Positions 1-6,434 of a DNA stretch of 64,000 nucleotides are shown here, piece by piece (position 1 is the first letter of the stretch; the number at the start of each line of letters is the position of its first letter). Source of the stretch: Anaerolineales bacterium (GTDB lineage Bacteria > Chloroflexota > Anaerolineae > 4572-78 > J111); the NCBI GenBank assembly GCA_015075405.1, contig JABTUK010000005.1, forward strand, positions 558,001 through 622,000, written 5' to 3'. A program made the translations under genes and the position numbers. Below the pieces are notes generated by a model that saw only the letters and a list, made by a program, of their open reading frames with translations, was not told the origin of the DNA and did not search any database.

Positions 1-2643
1 CCCAACGCGCTGATCGAGCAGGTCTTGAAAAGCCCCTGGAAAATTCTGTTGGAACAGTTGACCAACGTCATGACCATCATCCTCATCGTCGCCGCTATTA
101 TCTCCTTCTTTTTGGGGGATTTGCTCGATGCCGGCGTGATTTTGGCGATTGTGGTGTTGAACGCGGCCCTGGGCTTTCGGCAGGAATACAAGGCTGAAAA
201 GTCTATGGCGGCCCTGAAACAGTTGGCCGTGCCGATTGTAAAGGTGCGCCGTGAGGGGCAGGTCAAAGAAATCTCCTCTCTCAACCTCGTTCCCGGTGAC
301 ATTGTTATCCTCGAAACCGGCAACAAAGTCCCCGCCGACGGCCGTCTGCTGGAAAGCCCCAACCTGCGCCTGGAAGAGGCCGCCCTCACCGGCGAGTCCG
401 AGGCGGTCGAGAAAGACGCCGAGGCCGTCTACAGCGGCGAAGAAGCGATGGGCGACCGGCGCAATATGGTTTATATGGGCACGGTCATCAGCTATGGGCA
501 CGGTCTGGCTGTTGTCACCACAACCGGCATGCAAACCGAGCTGGGCCACATTGCCAATTTGATGCAGACGGTTGAGCAAGAACCGACCCCCCTCCAGCAG
601 CGATTGAACCGGCTGGGGTTGGTGCTGGCGGTGGCGGCCCTGGTTATTGTCGGCGTTATCTTTGCCATCGGCTTGTGGCGCGGCGATGAGTTAAGTGAAG
701 TTTTCCTGACCGCCGTTAGCCTGGCCGTAGCGGCCGTGCCCGAAGGACTGGCGGCGGTGGTCACGGTCGCCCTGTCGCTGGGGGCGCAGCGGATGTTGCA
801 GCGCCATGCTCTGATCCGCAAGCTGCCAGCGGTGGAAACGCTTGGCTCGGTCACGGTAATTTGTTCCGATAAAACCGGCACGCTAACCCAAAATAAGATG
901 ACCGTCACCGTGCTCGATATTGCCAACCAGCGCATTGATTTGACCGAAAAGCGAGTCGGTGCGGGTTTGGAAGTAGTTAAAGTTGCCGACTCCTCGGATG
1001 CGACCCCCATCCAACCCACGCTCGATTTGCTGTTGATTGGCGGCGCTCTCTGCAACGATGCGGTGCTGCAAAGCAACCCCCAAAAACCTGGCATTTATCA
1101 AGTAGTCGGCGACTCGACCGAGGGCGCGCTGTTGCTCGCCGCCGCCGAATTTGGCCTGCTCAAAAAGGAGTTGGATCAGTGCTTCCCGCGGGTGGCTGAG
1201 TTGCCCTTTGAGTCGGTTCGCAAGCGCATGACCACCGTCCACCGCCGGCCTCAATCCGCCGATGAAATCCCCCCTCGACTGGTCGGGGTCTGGTCCAAAA
1301 GGCCCCACCCCGAGGCCGGCTTTGTCGCCTTTACCAAAGGGGCCATTGACGGCCTGCTGAACATTTCCAACCGGGTCTGGGTCGAGGGCCGCCTGGAGCC
1401 GTTGGACGAGGCCTGGCGGCAGCGGATTATGGCCGCTCACGATGGCCTGGCTCAAAACGGCATGCGTGTATTGGGTGTCGGCCTGCGTCCGTTGGAAGCG
1501 GTTCCCGCCGAGAAGAGCCTCGACACCCTGGAACAAGACCTGATTTTGCTGGGTCTTTTTGGCATGATTGACCCGCCCCGGCCCGAAGTTAAAGCGGCAA
1601 TTGCCACCTGCCGCACCGCCGGCATTCGTCCGGTGATGATTACCGGCGACCATCCGCTCACGGCCCGCTATATCGGCGCTGAACTGGGCATTGGCGCTGA
1701 GGATGGCTTTTTGACCGGCCAGGAGTTGGACCAGCTTTCGCCGGAAAAGCTGGCCGAGGCAGCCGGGCAGGTTTCAGTCTTTGCGCGGGTGGCTCCGGAG
1801 CACAAGCTGGACCTGGTTGAGATTTACCAAAAGCAGGGCCACATCGTCGCTATGACCGGCGATGGGGTGAACGATGCCCCGGCGCTGAAGAAGGCCGACA
1901 TCGGCGTGGCCATGGGCATTACCGGCACCGACGTCGCCAAAGAAGCCGCCGACATGGTTCTGTTGGACGACAATTTTGCCACCATCGTCGCCGCCGTAGA
2001 AGAAGGCCGGACGATTTTTGATAACATCCGCAAATTTATTGCCTATTTGTTAAGCTGCAACTCCAGCGAGTTGGGGGTGATGCTGCTGGGGCCGCTGCTG
2101 GGGATGCCCTTGCCGCTGCTTCCCCTGCAAATTTTATGGATGAATCTGGTCACCGACGGCCTGCCGGCCCTGGCCCTGAGCGTCGAGCCGGCCGAGCGCA
2201 ATATTATGCGCCGCCCGCCTCACTCGACGACGGGCAATATCTTTGGCCGGAGTATGGTGCGGATTATCATTAGCATGGGCCTGGTGATGACGATTGTTTC
2301 GTTGGGGCTGGGTTATGCCTACTGGCAAGCCGGCCAGGCTACCTGGCAAACCATGATTTTTACCACCCTGGTCATGTCCCAGGTCTTCTTTGCCCTGGCC
2401 ATCCGCTCCGAGCGCGACTCGCTTTTTACCATCGGCCTGGGGTCCAACCGGGCTATGATCGGCGCGGTGCTTTCGACGTTTTTGCTGCAACTGGCGGTCA
2501 TTTATATCCCCTTCTTGCAGCCCATCTTTGAAACTACGCCCCTGTCGCTGCCGGACCTGGCCCTGGCTCTGGGCTTGAGTACCGTTGTTTTCTGGGTGTC
2601 GGAGGTGGAAAAACTGATCCGGCGGCAGCGCGAAAGGATATAA
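1..2643 (+). CDS. Cation-transporting P-type ATPase, calcium/P2 type (5' partial)
   Basis: ATP-driven cation pump of the inner membrane, P2 group (SERCA/PMCA/Na-K type), most likely exporting Ca2+. The frame is open to the first base of the window, so roughly the first 50-70 residues are missing. Visible in order: an actuator domain with ALTGESEAV; the M4 motif AVPEGLAAVVTVALSLG with the PEGL signature of P2 pumps; the phosphorylation motif DKTGTLTQNKMT, where the Asp is about codon 290 of the fragment; the hinge motif TGDGVNDAPALKKADIG; and a C-terminal block of membrane helices (HAD plus cation-ATPase C domain). The ion is inferred from family, not proven. The rhomboid gene starts 3 nt after the stop, so the two may be cotranscribed. 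Confidence 0.95.
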   Translation, partial: PNALIEQVLKSPWKILLEQLTNVMTIILIVAAIISFFLGDLLDAGVILAIVVLNAALGFRQEYKAEKSMAALKQLAVPIVKVRREGQVKEISSLNLVPGDIVILETGNKVPADGRLLESPNLRLEEAALTGESEAVEKDAEAVYSGEEAMGDRRNMVYMGTVISYGHGLAVVTTTGMQTELGHIANLMQTVEQEPTPLQQRLNRLGLVLAVAALVIVGVIFAIGLWRGDELSEVFLTAVSLAVAAVPEGLAAVVTVALSLGAQRMLQRHALIRKLPAVETLGSVTVICSDKTGTLTQNKMTVTVLDIANQRIDLTEKRVGAGLEVVKVADSSDATPIQPTLDLLLIGGALCNDAVLQSNPQKPGIYQVVGDSTEGALLLAAAEFGLLKKELDQCFPRVAELPFESVRKRMTTVHRRPQSADEIPPRLVGVWSKRPHPEAGFVAFTKGAIDGLLNISNRVWVEGRLEPLDEAWRQRIMAAHDGLAQNGMRVLGVGLRPLEAVPAEKSLDTLEQDLILLGLFGMIDPPRPEVKAAIATCRTAGIRPVMITGDHPLTARYIGAELGIGAEDGFLTGQELDQLSPEKLAEAAGQVSVFARVAPEHKLDLVEIYQKQGHIVAMTGDGVNDAPALKKADIGVAMGITGTDVAKEAADMVLLDDNFATIVAAVEEGRTIFDNIRKFIAYLLSCNSSELGVMLLGPLLGMPLPLLPLQILWMNLVTDGLPALALSVEPAERNIMRRPPHSTTGNIFGRSMVRIIISMGLVMTIVSLGLGYAYWQAGQATWQTMIFTTLVMSQVFFALAIRSERDSLFTIGLGSNRAMIGAVLSTFLLQLAVIYIPFLQPIFETTPLSLPDLALALGLSTVVFWVSEVEKLIRRQRERI

Positions 2644-2646
2644 GCT

Positions 2647-3369
2647 ATGCTTCCCTTACGAGACATGAACCCCACCCGCCGGTTTCCGGTGTTGACCTAT
2701 ACCCTGATGGCGATTAATCTGCTGGTCTTTTTCTGGGAATTGACCCTGCCGCCCGCCACCCTCGAAGCCGCCTTGATGAATCTATCCGTCGTGCCGGCCA
2801 ACGTTTCCCGCAGCCCCTTTTCGCTGGAAACAACGCTGGATATTCTGCGCAGCATGTTTTTTCACGCCGGCTGGGCCCACCTGCTGGGTAATATGCTGTA
2901 TCTCTATCTTTTTGGCGATAACGTCGAAGACCGGCTGGGGCGAATCTTATATCTGCTGCTTTACTTTGGCAGTGGTTTTGCCGCCGCCCTGGCCCAGATC
3001 GCCATTGATCCCACCTCGCCGATCGTGCTGGTCGGCGCAAGCGGGGCCATTGCCGGGGTGTTAGGCAGCTACCTGGCCCTTTTTCCGGGGGTGCGGGTGC
3101 GCGGCATCGTGCCCCTTTTTTACATCGGTATGTGGTCGGAGTGGCCGGCCTGGCTGGTGATTGGGTTGTGGTTTGTGATGCAGCTTCTCAGCGGGGTGGC
3201 CTCGCTGGGCGTGGAAACCGGCGGCGGCGTGGCCTTTTTTGCCCACATCGGCGGGTTTGTCTTGGGCATCGTCCTCACCTGGGTGCTGATGCTCTTTGTC
3301 CCCCAGCCCCCGCCAGACTACCGCCGGGAAGTGCTCTATGAGCGGACGAGGCGGTATCCGTATCTCTAA
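2647..3369 (+). CDS. Rhomboid family intramembrane serine protease
   Basis: Integral-membrane serine protease that cuts substrates within or next to transmembrane segments. The 240-residue protein has the rhomboid core. The HAGWAHLLGNMLYL segment carries the conserved His/Asn stretch of TM2. Nucleophile motif GASGAIAG places Ser at residue 132, and catalytic His 200 lies in FFAHIGGFVLG. About six membrane helices are visible, with a short basic cytosolic tail. The first residues (LRDMNPTRRFPVLTY) are typical of bacterial rhomboids with no extra cytosolic domain. The start codon lies 3 nt after the ATPase stop, which suggests an operon. An IS5-like element begins 29 nt downstream. Natural substrate unknown. 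Confidence 0.93.
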   Translation: MLPLRDMNPTRRFPVLTYTLMAINLLVFFWELTLPPATLEAALMNLSVVPANVSRSPFSLETTLDILRSMFFHAGWAHLLGNMLYLYLFGDNVEDRLGRILYLLLYFGSGFAAALAQIAIDPTSPIVLVGASGAIAGVLGSYLALFPGVRVRGIVPLFYIGMWSEWPAWLVIGLWFVMQLLSGVASLGVETGGGVAFFAHIGGFVLGIVLTWVLMLFVPQPPPDYRREVLYERTRRYPYL

Positions 3370-3448
3370 AAAACATGGTACAATAGCCACAAGTATATTA
3401 GAGATTATAGTGATTTAAATTGACGGTAAGATTTTGCGGGGTAATGAT

Positions 3449-3480
3449 GTCTCCTTGTTAAACTTAAGAGACAAGGAGAC
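3449..3480 (+). promoter_or_regulatory. Hairpin that would sequester the transposase ribosome binding site
   Basis: A perfect 10-bp inverted repeat, GTCTCCTTGT (3449-3458) and ACAAGGAGAC (3471-3480), has a 12-nt loop. The right arm contains the Shine-Dalgarno sequence AGGAG, 8-14 nt before the transposase ATG at 3489. In read-through transcripts entering from outside the element the site would be folded away. Other insertion sequences (IS10, IS50) use this kind of protection. The function here is inferred from position. Confidence 0.65.
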
Positions 3481-3488
3481 TCACATCT

Positions 3489-4412
3489 ATGCTTCGTTAC
3501 CAAAAGTTATCGAAAAATCCCCGCAAGTTTCTGGCGATGACTGCCTTTACTGTGCCAGAATTTCAAGCGTTGTTGCCTTATTTTGAAATTGAATTTAACC
3601 AGCATGTGGCCGTTTATCGGTTGGATGGCAAAGTGCGCCAGAAACGGCGCTACCGTCCTTACAAAAACTCGGTGTTACCGACGATAGAAGACAAACTGCT
3701 GTTCATTTTGGTCTATTTGAAACAAAATTCGTTGCAGGAAGCGCACGCCACCCTGTTCGGGCTGCATCAACCGGACGCCAACCGCTGGATCCATTGTTTG
3801 CACCGGCTCCTTAACCAAGCTTTGGCCGCCTTGCTGGTCCTGCCCGCCCGCACGGCGATCAGCCTCAATTTGACGGAAGCCGAGGCCGGGCTTTACTTTC
3901 ACGACGGCACCGAACGGCCGATTGGGCGGCCGACCGATCCCACGACCCAACGGGATTATTACAGTGGTAAGAAAAAACAACACACGGTCAAAAATATTCT
4001 CCTGGTTCATCCCTCCGGGCGGGTGCTGCTGTTGAGCCGAACCGTGGAAGGCAAAAAGCACGACAAAAAGGCCGCCGATGAAGCCGCTTACACTTTACCC
4101 GCCGGCAGTGTCCTGGTTCAAGATAGCGGCTTTCAAGGTTTTAGCCTGGTCGGGGTGGTCATGCTCCAGCCTCAAAAGAAACCGCGCGGTCAAGAACTTG
4201 CCCCGGAAGATAAACGGGATAACCAACTAATTGCCCAGATTAGAATCCGGGTGGAGCATGCCATTGGCGGCGTGAAACGCTATCGGATGGTGAAAGACAA
4301 AATCAGAAACTGGAAAGAGAATTTCCGCGACCAGGTCATGGAAACCTGCTGTGGTTTGCACAACTTCCGCTTGGACTTTAGACCCTGGTACTATGACAAC
4401 CTTACAATTTAA
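3489..4412 (+). CDS. IS5 family transposase (DDE, HARBI1-like)
   Basis: Cut-and-paste DDE transposase of 307 residues. An N-terminal helix-turn-helix region (HTH_Tnp_4-like, about residues 15-110) precedes a DDE_Tnp_4-like catalytic domain. The acidic residues are visible in YFHDGTERPIG (first Asp), VLVQDSGFQGF (second Asp) and RVEHAIGGVKRYR (Glu). The stop codon TAA lies in the right terminal repeat. No frameshift or internal stop is seen, so the enzyme looks functional. Translation is probably restrained by the hairpin over its ribosome binding site. Confidence 0.92.
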   Translation: MLRYQKLSKNPRKFLAMTAFTVPEFQALLPYFEIEFNQHVAVYRLDGKVRQKRRYRPYKNSVLPTIEDKLLFILVYLKQNSLQEAHATLFGLHQPDANRWIHCLHRLLNQALAALLVLPARTAISLNLTEAEAGLYFHDGTERPIGRPTDPTTQRDYYSGKKKQHTVKNILLVHPSGRVLLLSRTVEGKKHDKKAADEAAYTLPAGSVLVQDSGFQGFSLVGVVMLQPQKKPRGQELAPEDKRDNQLIAQIRIRVEHAIGGVKRYRMVKDKIRNWKENFRDQVMETCCGLHNFRLDFRPWYYDNLTI

Positions 4413-4449
4413 ATCACTATAATCTCTATTTTACTGAGAGGGATTACCA

Positions 4450-4767
4450 ATGACGACCGAAGCTGCCCGGCTTTATCAAGATATTACCCACCGCATTGTT
4501 GCTGCGGCCAACCCGGTGAAGGTGATTCTGTTTGGCTCTCAGGCGCGGGGTACGGTCCACCCCGGCAGTGATATAGATTTGCTGGTCATCGAACGCGATC
4601 CGGTTTCAGCCCGTCAAGAAGCCGTCCGGCTGCGGCAACTTCTGCGCGATTTGGAAATTCCCATAGATATTATCGTTGTTGGGCAATCTTTTGCCGAGCG
4701 TTATGGCGATATTCCGGGATCCGTGCTTTATCCCGCCCTGCGCGAGGGTACAGTGCTCTATGGCTGA
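4450..4767 (+). CDS. MNT-type nucleotidyltransferase (antitoxin-like)
   Basis: Minimal nucleotidyltransferase of 105 residues with the fold signature GSQARGTVHPGSDIDLLVIE: GSxARG followed by the metal-binding SDID pair, about residues 29-48. Family members act with HEPN proteins as toxin-antitoxin modules, often by adding nucleotides or AMP to the HEPN toxin. The HEPN gene follows directly and its ATG lies inside the end of this gene (8-bp overlap), so the two are translationally coupled. A ribosome binding site GAGAGGGA precedes the ATG. The IS5 element ends 21 nt upstream, so expression may now depend on a promoter at the element's end. Confidence 0.88.
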   Translation: MTTEAARLYQDITHRIVAAANPVKVILFGSQARGTVHPGSDIDLLVIERDPVSARQEAVRLRQLLRDLEIPIDIIVVGQSFAERYGDIPGSVLYPALREGTVLYG

Positions 4768-5212
4768 CTCTCGTGAAATGCGTCAGCAAGAATTGGCCCG
4801 GTTGTTACTGCAAAAGGCCCGCCAGGATTTAGCGTTGGTAATGAGCGTAGCTGATTCTAATGCCGTCGCCGATGAAATTGTTGGGTTTCATATCCAGCAG
4901 GCCATTGAAAAAGCCATCAAAGCGGCCTTAACCCGCTTGGGCAGCCAATATGAATTTACGCACGATCTCTCGATACTTTACCGGCAGGCTGAACATAGCG
5001 AGCTGACATTACCGGCTTCCATAGATGCAGTAGAAGAACTGACTGTATTTGCCGTCCAGTTTCGCTATTTGTTGTATCAGGAGGAGCAGGGCTTTGACCG
5101 TAGTGCTGGTTTAACCTTAGCCAAAAAATTTGTTGAATGGGCCAATTCCATCATTGAATTACCGGTGCGACCATCCCCGCAACCCAATGATGATAACCAG
5201 CCCGCTGGCTAA
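4760..5212 (+). CDS. HEPN domain protein (partner of the MNT protein)
   Basis: All-helical HEPN protein of 150 residues (PF05168-like). Recognisable parts are the helix-one pattern LLLQKARQDLALV, the family hallmark FHIQQAIEKAIKAAL, THDLSILYRQA, and a last conserved segment FAVQFRYLLYQEE. I chose the ATG at 4760, which overlaps the upstream gene, over an in-frame upstream start. HEPN toxins are usually RNases with an R-x4-6-H motif. Here the matching place reads FRYLLYQ with no His, so nuclease activity is uncertain, and the pair may be a housekeeping-like or inactive HEPN/MNT module. The C-terminal tail is Pro/Asn-rich. Confidence 0.85.
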   Translation: MADSREMRQQELARLLLQKARQDLALVMSVADSNAVADEIVGFHIQQAIEKAIKAALTRLGSQYEFTHDLSILYRQAEHSELTLPASIDAVEELTVFAVQFRYLLYQEEQGFDRSAGLTLAKKFVEWANSIIELPVRPSPQPNDDNQPAG

Positions 5213-5356
5213 ATTAAATTTGCCATTTTGTCCTACTTGCCATGATGGGGGTGCAGTCGGTGCAGCTCCCGCGACGGGCGGCGAGGCATCAGACGTTCGG
5301 CAGGGCGGAAATGGACTCCCGACCAGACATTATCTGATTGCATTCAGGACATTGAA

Positions 5357-6019
5357 ATGACCATTCTCGCCCTCATCCCCGCCTATAACGAATCCCTCCG
5401 TGTTGCCGCAGTAGTCGAAGGAGCGCGGTTGCACCTGCCGGTGCTGGTGGTAGACGACGGTTCCCGCGACGACACCGCAGACCAGGCCAGGGCCGCCGGG
5501 GCGACCGTTTTAATCCAAACCCCCAACCAGGGCAAAGGTGCGGCCTTGCAGGCCGGCTTTCGCTGGGCGCTGACCGAAGGTTACGAGGCAGTGGTCACGC
5601 TGGACGCCGACGGCCAACACAACCCGGCCGAAATCCCCAAGTTTTTGCAAGCCTACAACACCCTTCACGCCGATTTGGTTATCGGCCAGCGGAACTTCAG
5701 CCAGATGCCGCCGGTGCGCCGCCTGGCCAACTGGCTGGGCGGATTGGGCTACTCCTGGGCGGTGGGCCAGGCCATTCCCGATAACCAATCCGGCTACCGC
5801 CTGCTCAGCCGCCGCCTGCTGACCACTCTGCTGGCACAAAACTTTGAGCGCGGTTTTGAATATGAGGTCGAGATGATTACCATGTGCGTGCGACGGGGAT
5901 TTGTCCTGGCCTGGGCGCCCATCGAAACCATTTACGCCGGCGAAACCAGCCACATCAACCCGCTGGTCCACACTCGAAATTTTTTGCGCCTACTCTGGCG
6001 CACCCGACAGGCGAAATGA
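5357..6019 (+). CDS. Family 2 glycosyltransferase (DPM1/polyprenyl-phosphate type)
   Basis: GT-A fold transferase of 220 residues. It has the N-terminal nucleotide-binding start LALIPAYNES, the VVDDGSRDDTAD motif near residue 37, the NQGKGAALQAGF segment, and the metal-binding DADGQHNP near residue 83. The size and the absence of membrane helices match dolichol-phosphate-mannose/glucose synthase-like enzymes that load a sugar from a nucleotide donor onto a lipid carrier. Donor and acceptor cannot be read from the sequence. The stop overlaps the next gene's ATG (ATGA), so a small membrane protein is coupled to it. Confidence 0.9.
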   Translation: MTILALIPAYNESLRVAAVVEGARLHLPVLVVDDGSRDDTADQARAAGATVLIQTPNQGKGAALQAGFRWALTEGYEAVVTLDADGQHNPAEIPKFLQAYNTLHADLVIGQRNFSQMPPVRRLANWLGGLGYSWAVGQAIPDNQSGYRLLSRRLLTTLLAQNFERGFEYEVEMITMCVRRGFVLAWAPIETIYAGETSHINPLVHTRNFLRLLWRTRQAK

Positions 6020-6261
6020 AGGAACTGCCCCACAACGCCACCAATTACCTGGCCGGGCTGGGTTCGATTTCATTTGGGCGCTTTCTGCTGGCTAATTTTT
6101 TGGGCCGCCTGCCGGGGATGATCCTCGTCACCCTGATTGGCTCGCACGGCTTTGAACTCACCTGGCCGCAGTGGATTCTGATTGCCGCCGTCGGGCTGCT
6201 TCTGCTGCTTGGTGGGCGCTACCTGGCGGCCAAGCTGAGGTCTCGTTGGGAAACCAGATAG
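6016..6261 (+). CDS. Small membrane protein resembling the C-terminal third of a VTT (TVP38/TMEM64, DedA-like) protein
   Basis: An 81-residue protein starting at the ATGA overlap with the glycosyltransferase. Its beginning (HNATNYLAGLGSISFGRF, then LLANFLGRLPGM) closely resembles the region of VTT-domain proteins where a re-entrant segment precedes the last helices. It ends with one strong helix and the basic tail RSRWETR. Normal VTT proteins have about 180-230 residues, so the N-terminal two thirds are absent. No upstream frame restores them, since that frame is a shadow of the transferase. Either a genuine mini-protein that works with the GT2 enzyme or a coupled remnant. Start choice rests on the overlap. 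Confidence 0.6.
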   Translation: MKELPHNATNYLAGLGSISFGRFLLANFLGRLPGMILVTLIGSHGFELTWPQWILIAAVGLLLLLGGRYLAAKLRSRWETR

Positions 6262-6262
6262 A

Positions 6263-6370
6263 GAGGCGAGGACGCGAGGACGCGAGGCTTCGTCCTCAAA
6301 GGCAGGCAAATTGCCTCGCCTCTTCGCCTCACCCTTCATCGCCTCCTCGCCTCACGCCTCCTCCCTCACG
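6263..6370. repeat. GCCTC-rich imperfect palindrome
   Basis: The left half is GAGGCGAGGACGCGAGG-like purine-rich sequence. The right half is its inverted counterpart, with repeated GCCTCNTCGCCTC units. The same type of sequence sits inside the radical SAM coding region near 33695-33780. It follows the VTT-like gene directly and could fold into a long hairpin. Confidence 0.7.
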
Positions 6371-6383
6371 CTTTCCCCCTTTT

Positions 6384-6411
6384 TTGCCAACCCCCTGTTG
6401 CATGTTATACT
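6384..6411 (+). promoter_or_regulatory. Sigma-70-like promoter of the GH99-like gene
   Basis: TTGCCA (6384-6389) and TATACT (6406-6411) are separated by 16 nt, giving a start of transcription near 6418. This argues against the in-frame ATG at 6402, which lies inside the promoter, and for the ATG at 6435. Confidence 0.55.
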
Positions 6412-6434
6412 CGGCGCTTGGAGCGATATTGACC

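Larger units (their letters stand above)
3399..4428. mobile_element. IS5-like insertion sequence, apparently intact
   Basis: Perfect 22-bp terminal inverted repeats start GAGATTATAGTGATTTAAAT (3401-3422) and recur inverted at 4405-4426. They are flanked on both sides by TA (3399-3400 and 4427-4428), fitting a 2-bp target duplication as in some IS5 subgroups. The element is about 1.03 kb with one transposase gene whose stop codon lies inside the right repeat. It separates the rhomboid gene from the MNT/HEPN pair. Perfect repeats and an unbroken transposase suggest recent insertion. Confidence 0.88.

Noticed and set aside
5130..5360. 76-codon frame between the HEPN and GT2 genes
   Set aside because: Overlaps the HEPN gene end out of frame, has irregular composition and no ribosome binding site; treated as non-coding.
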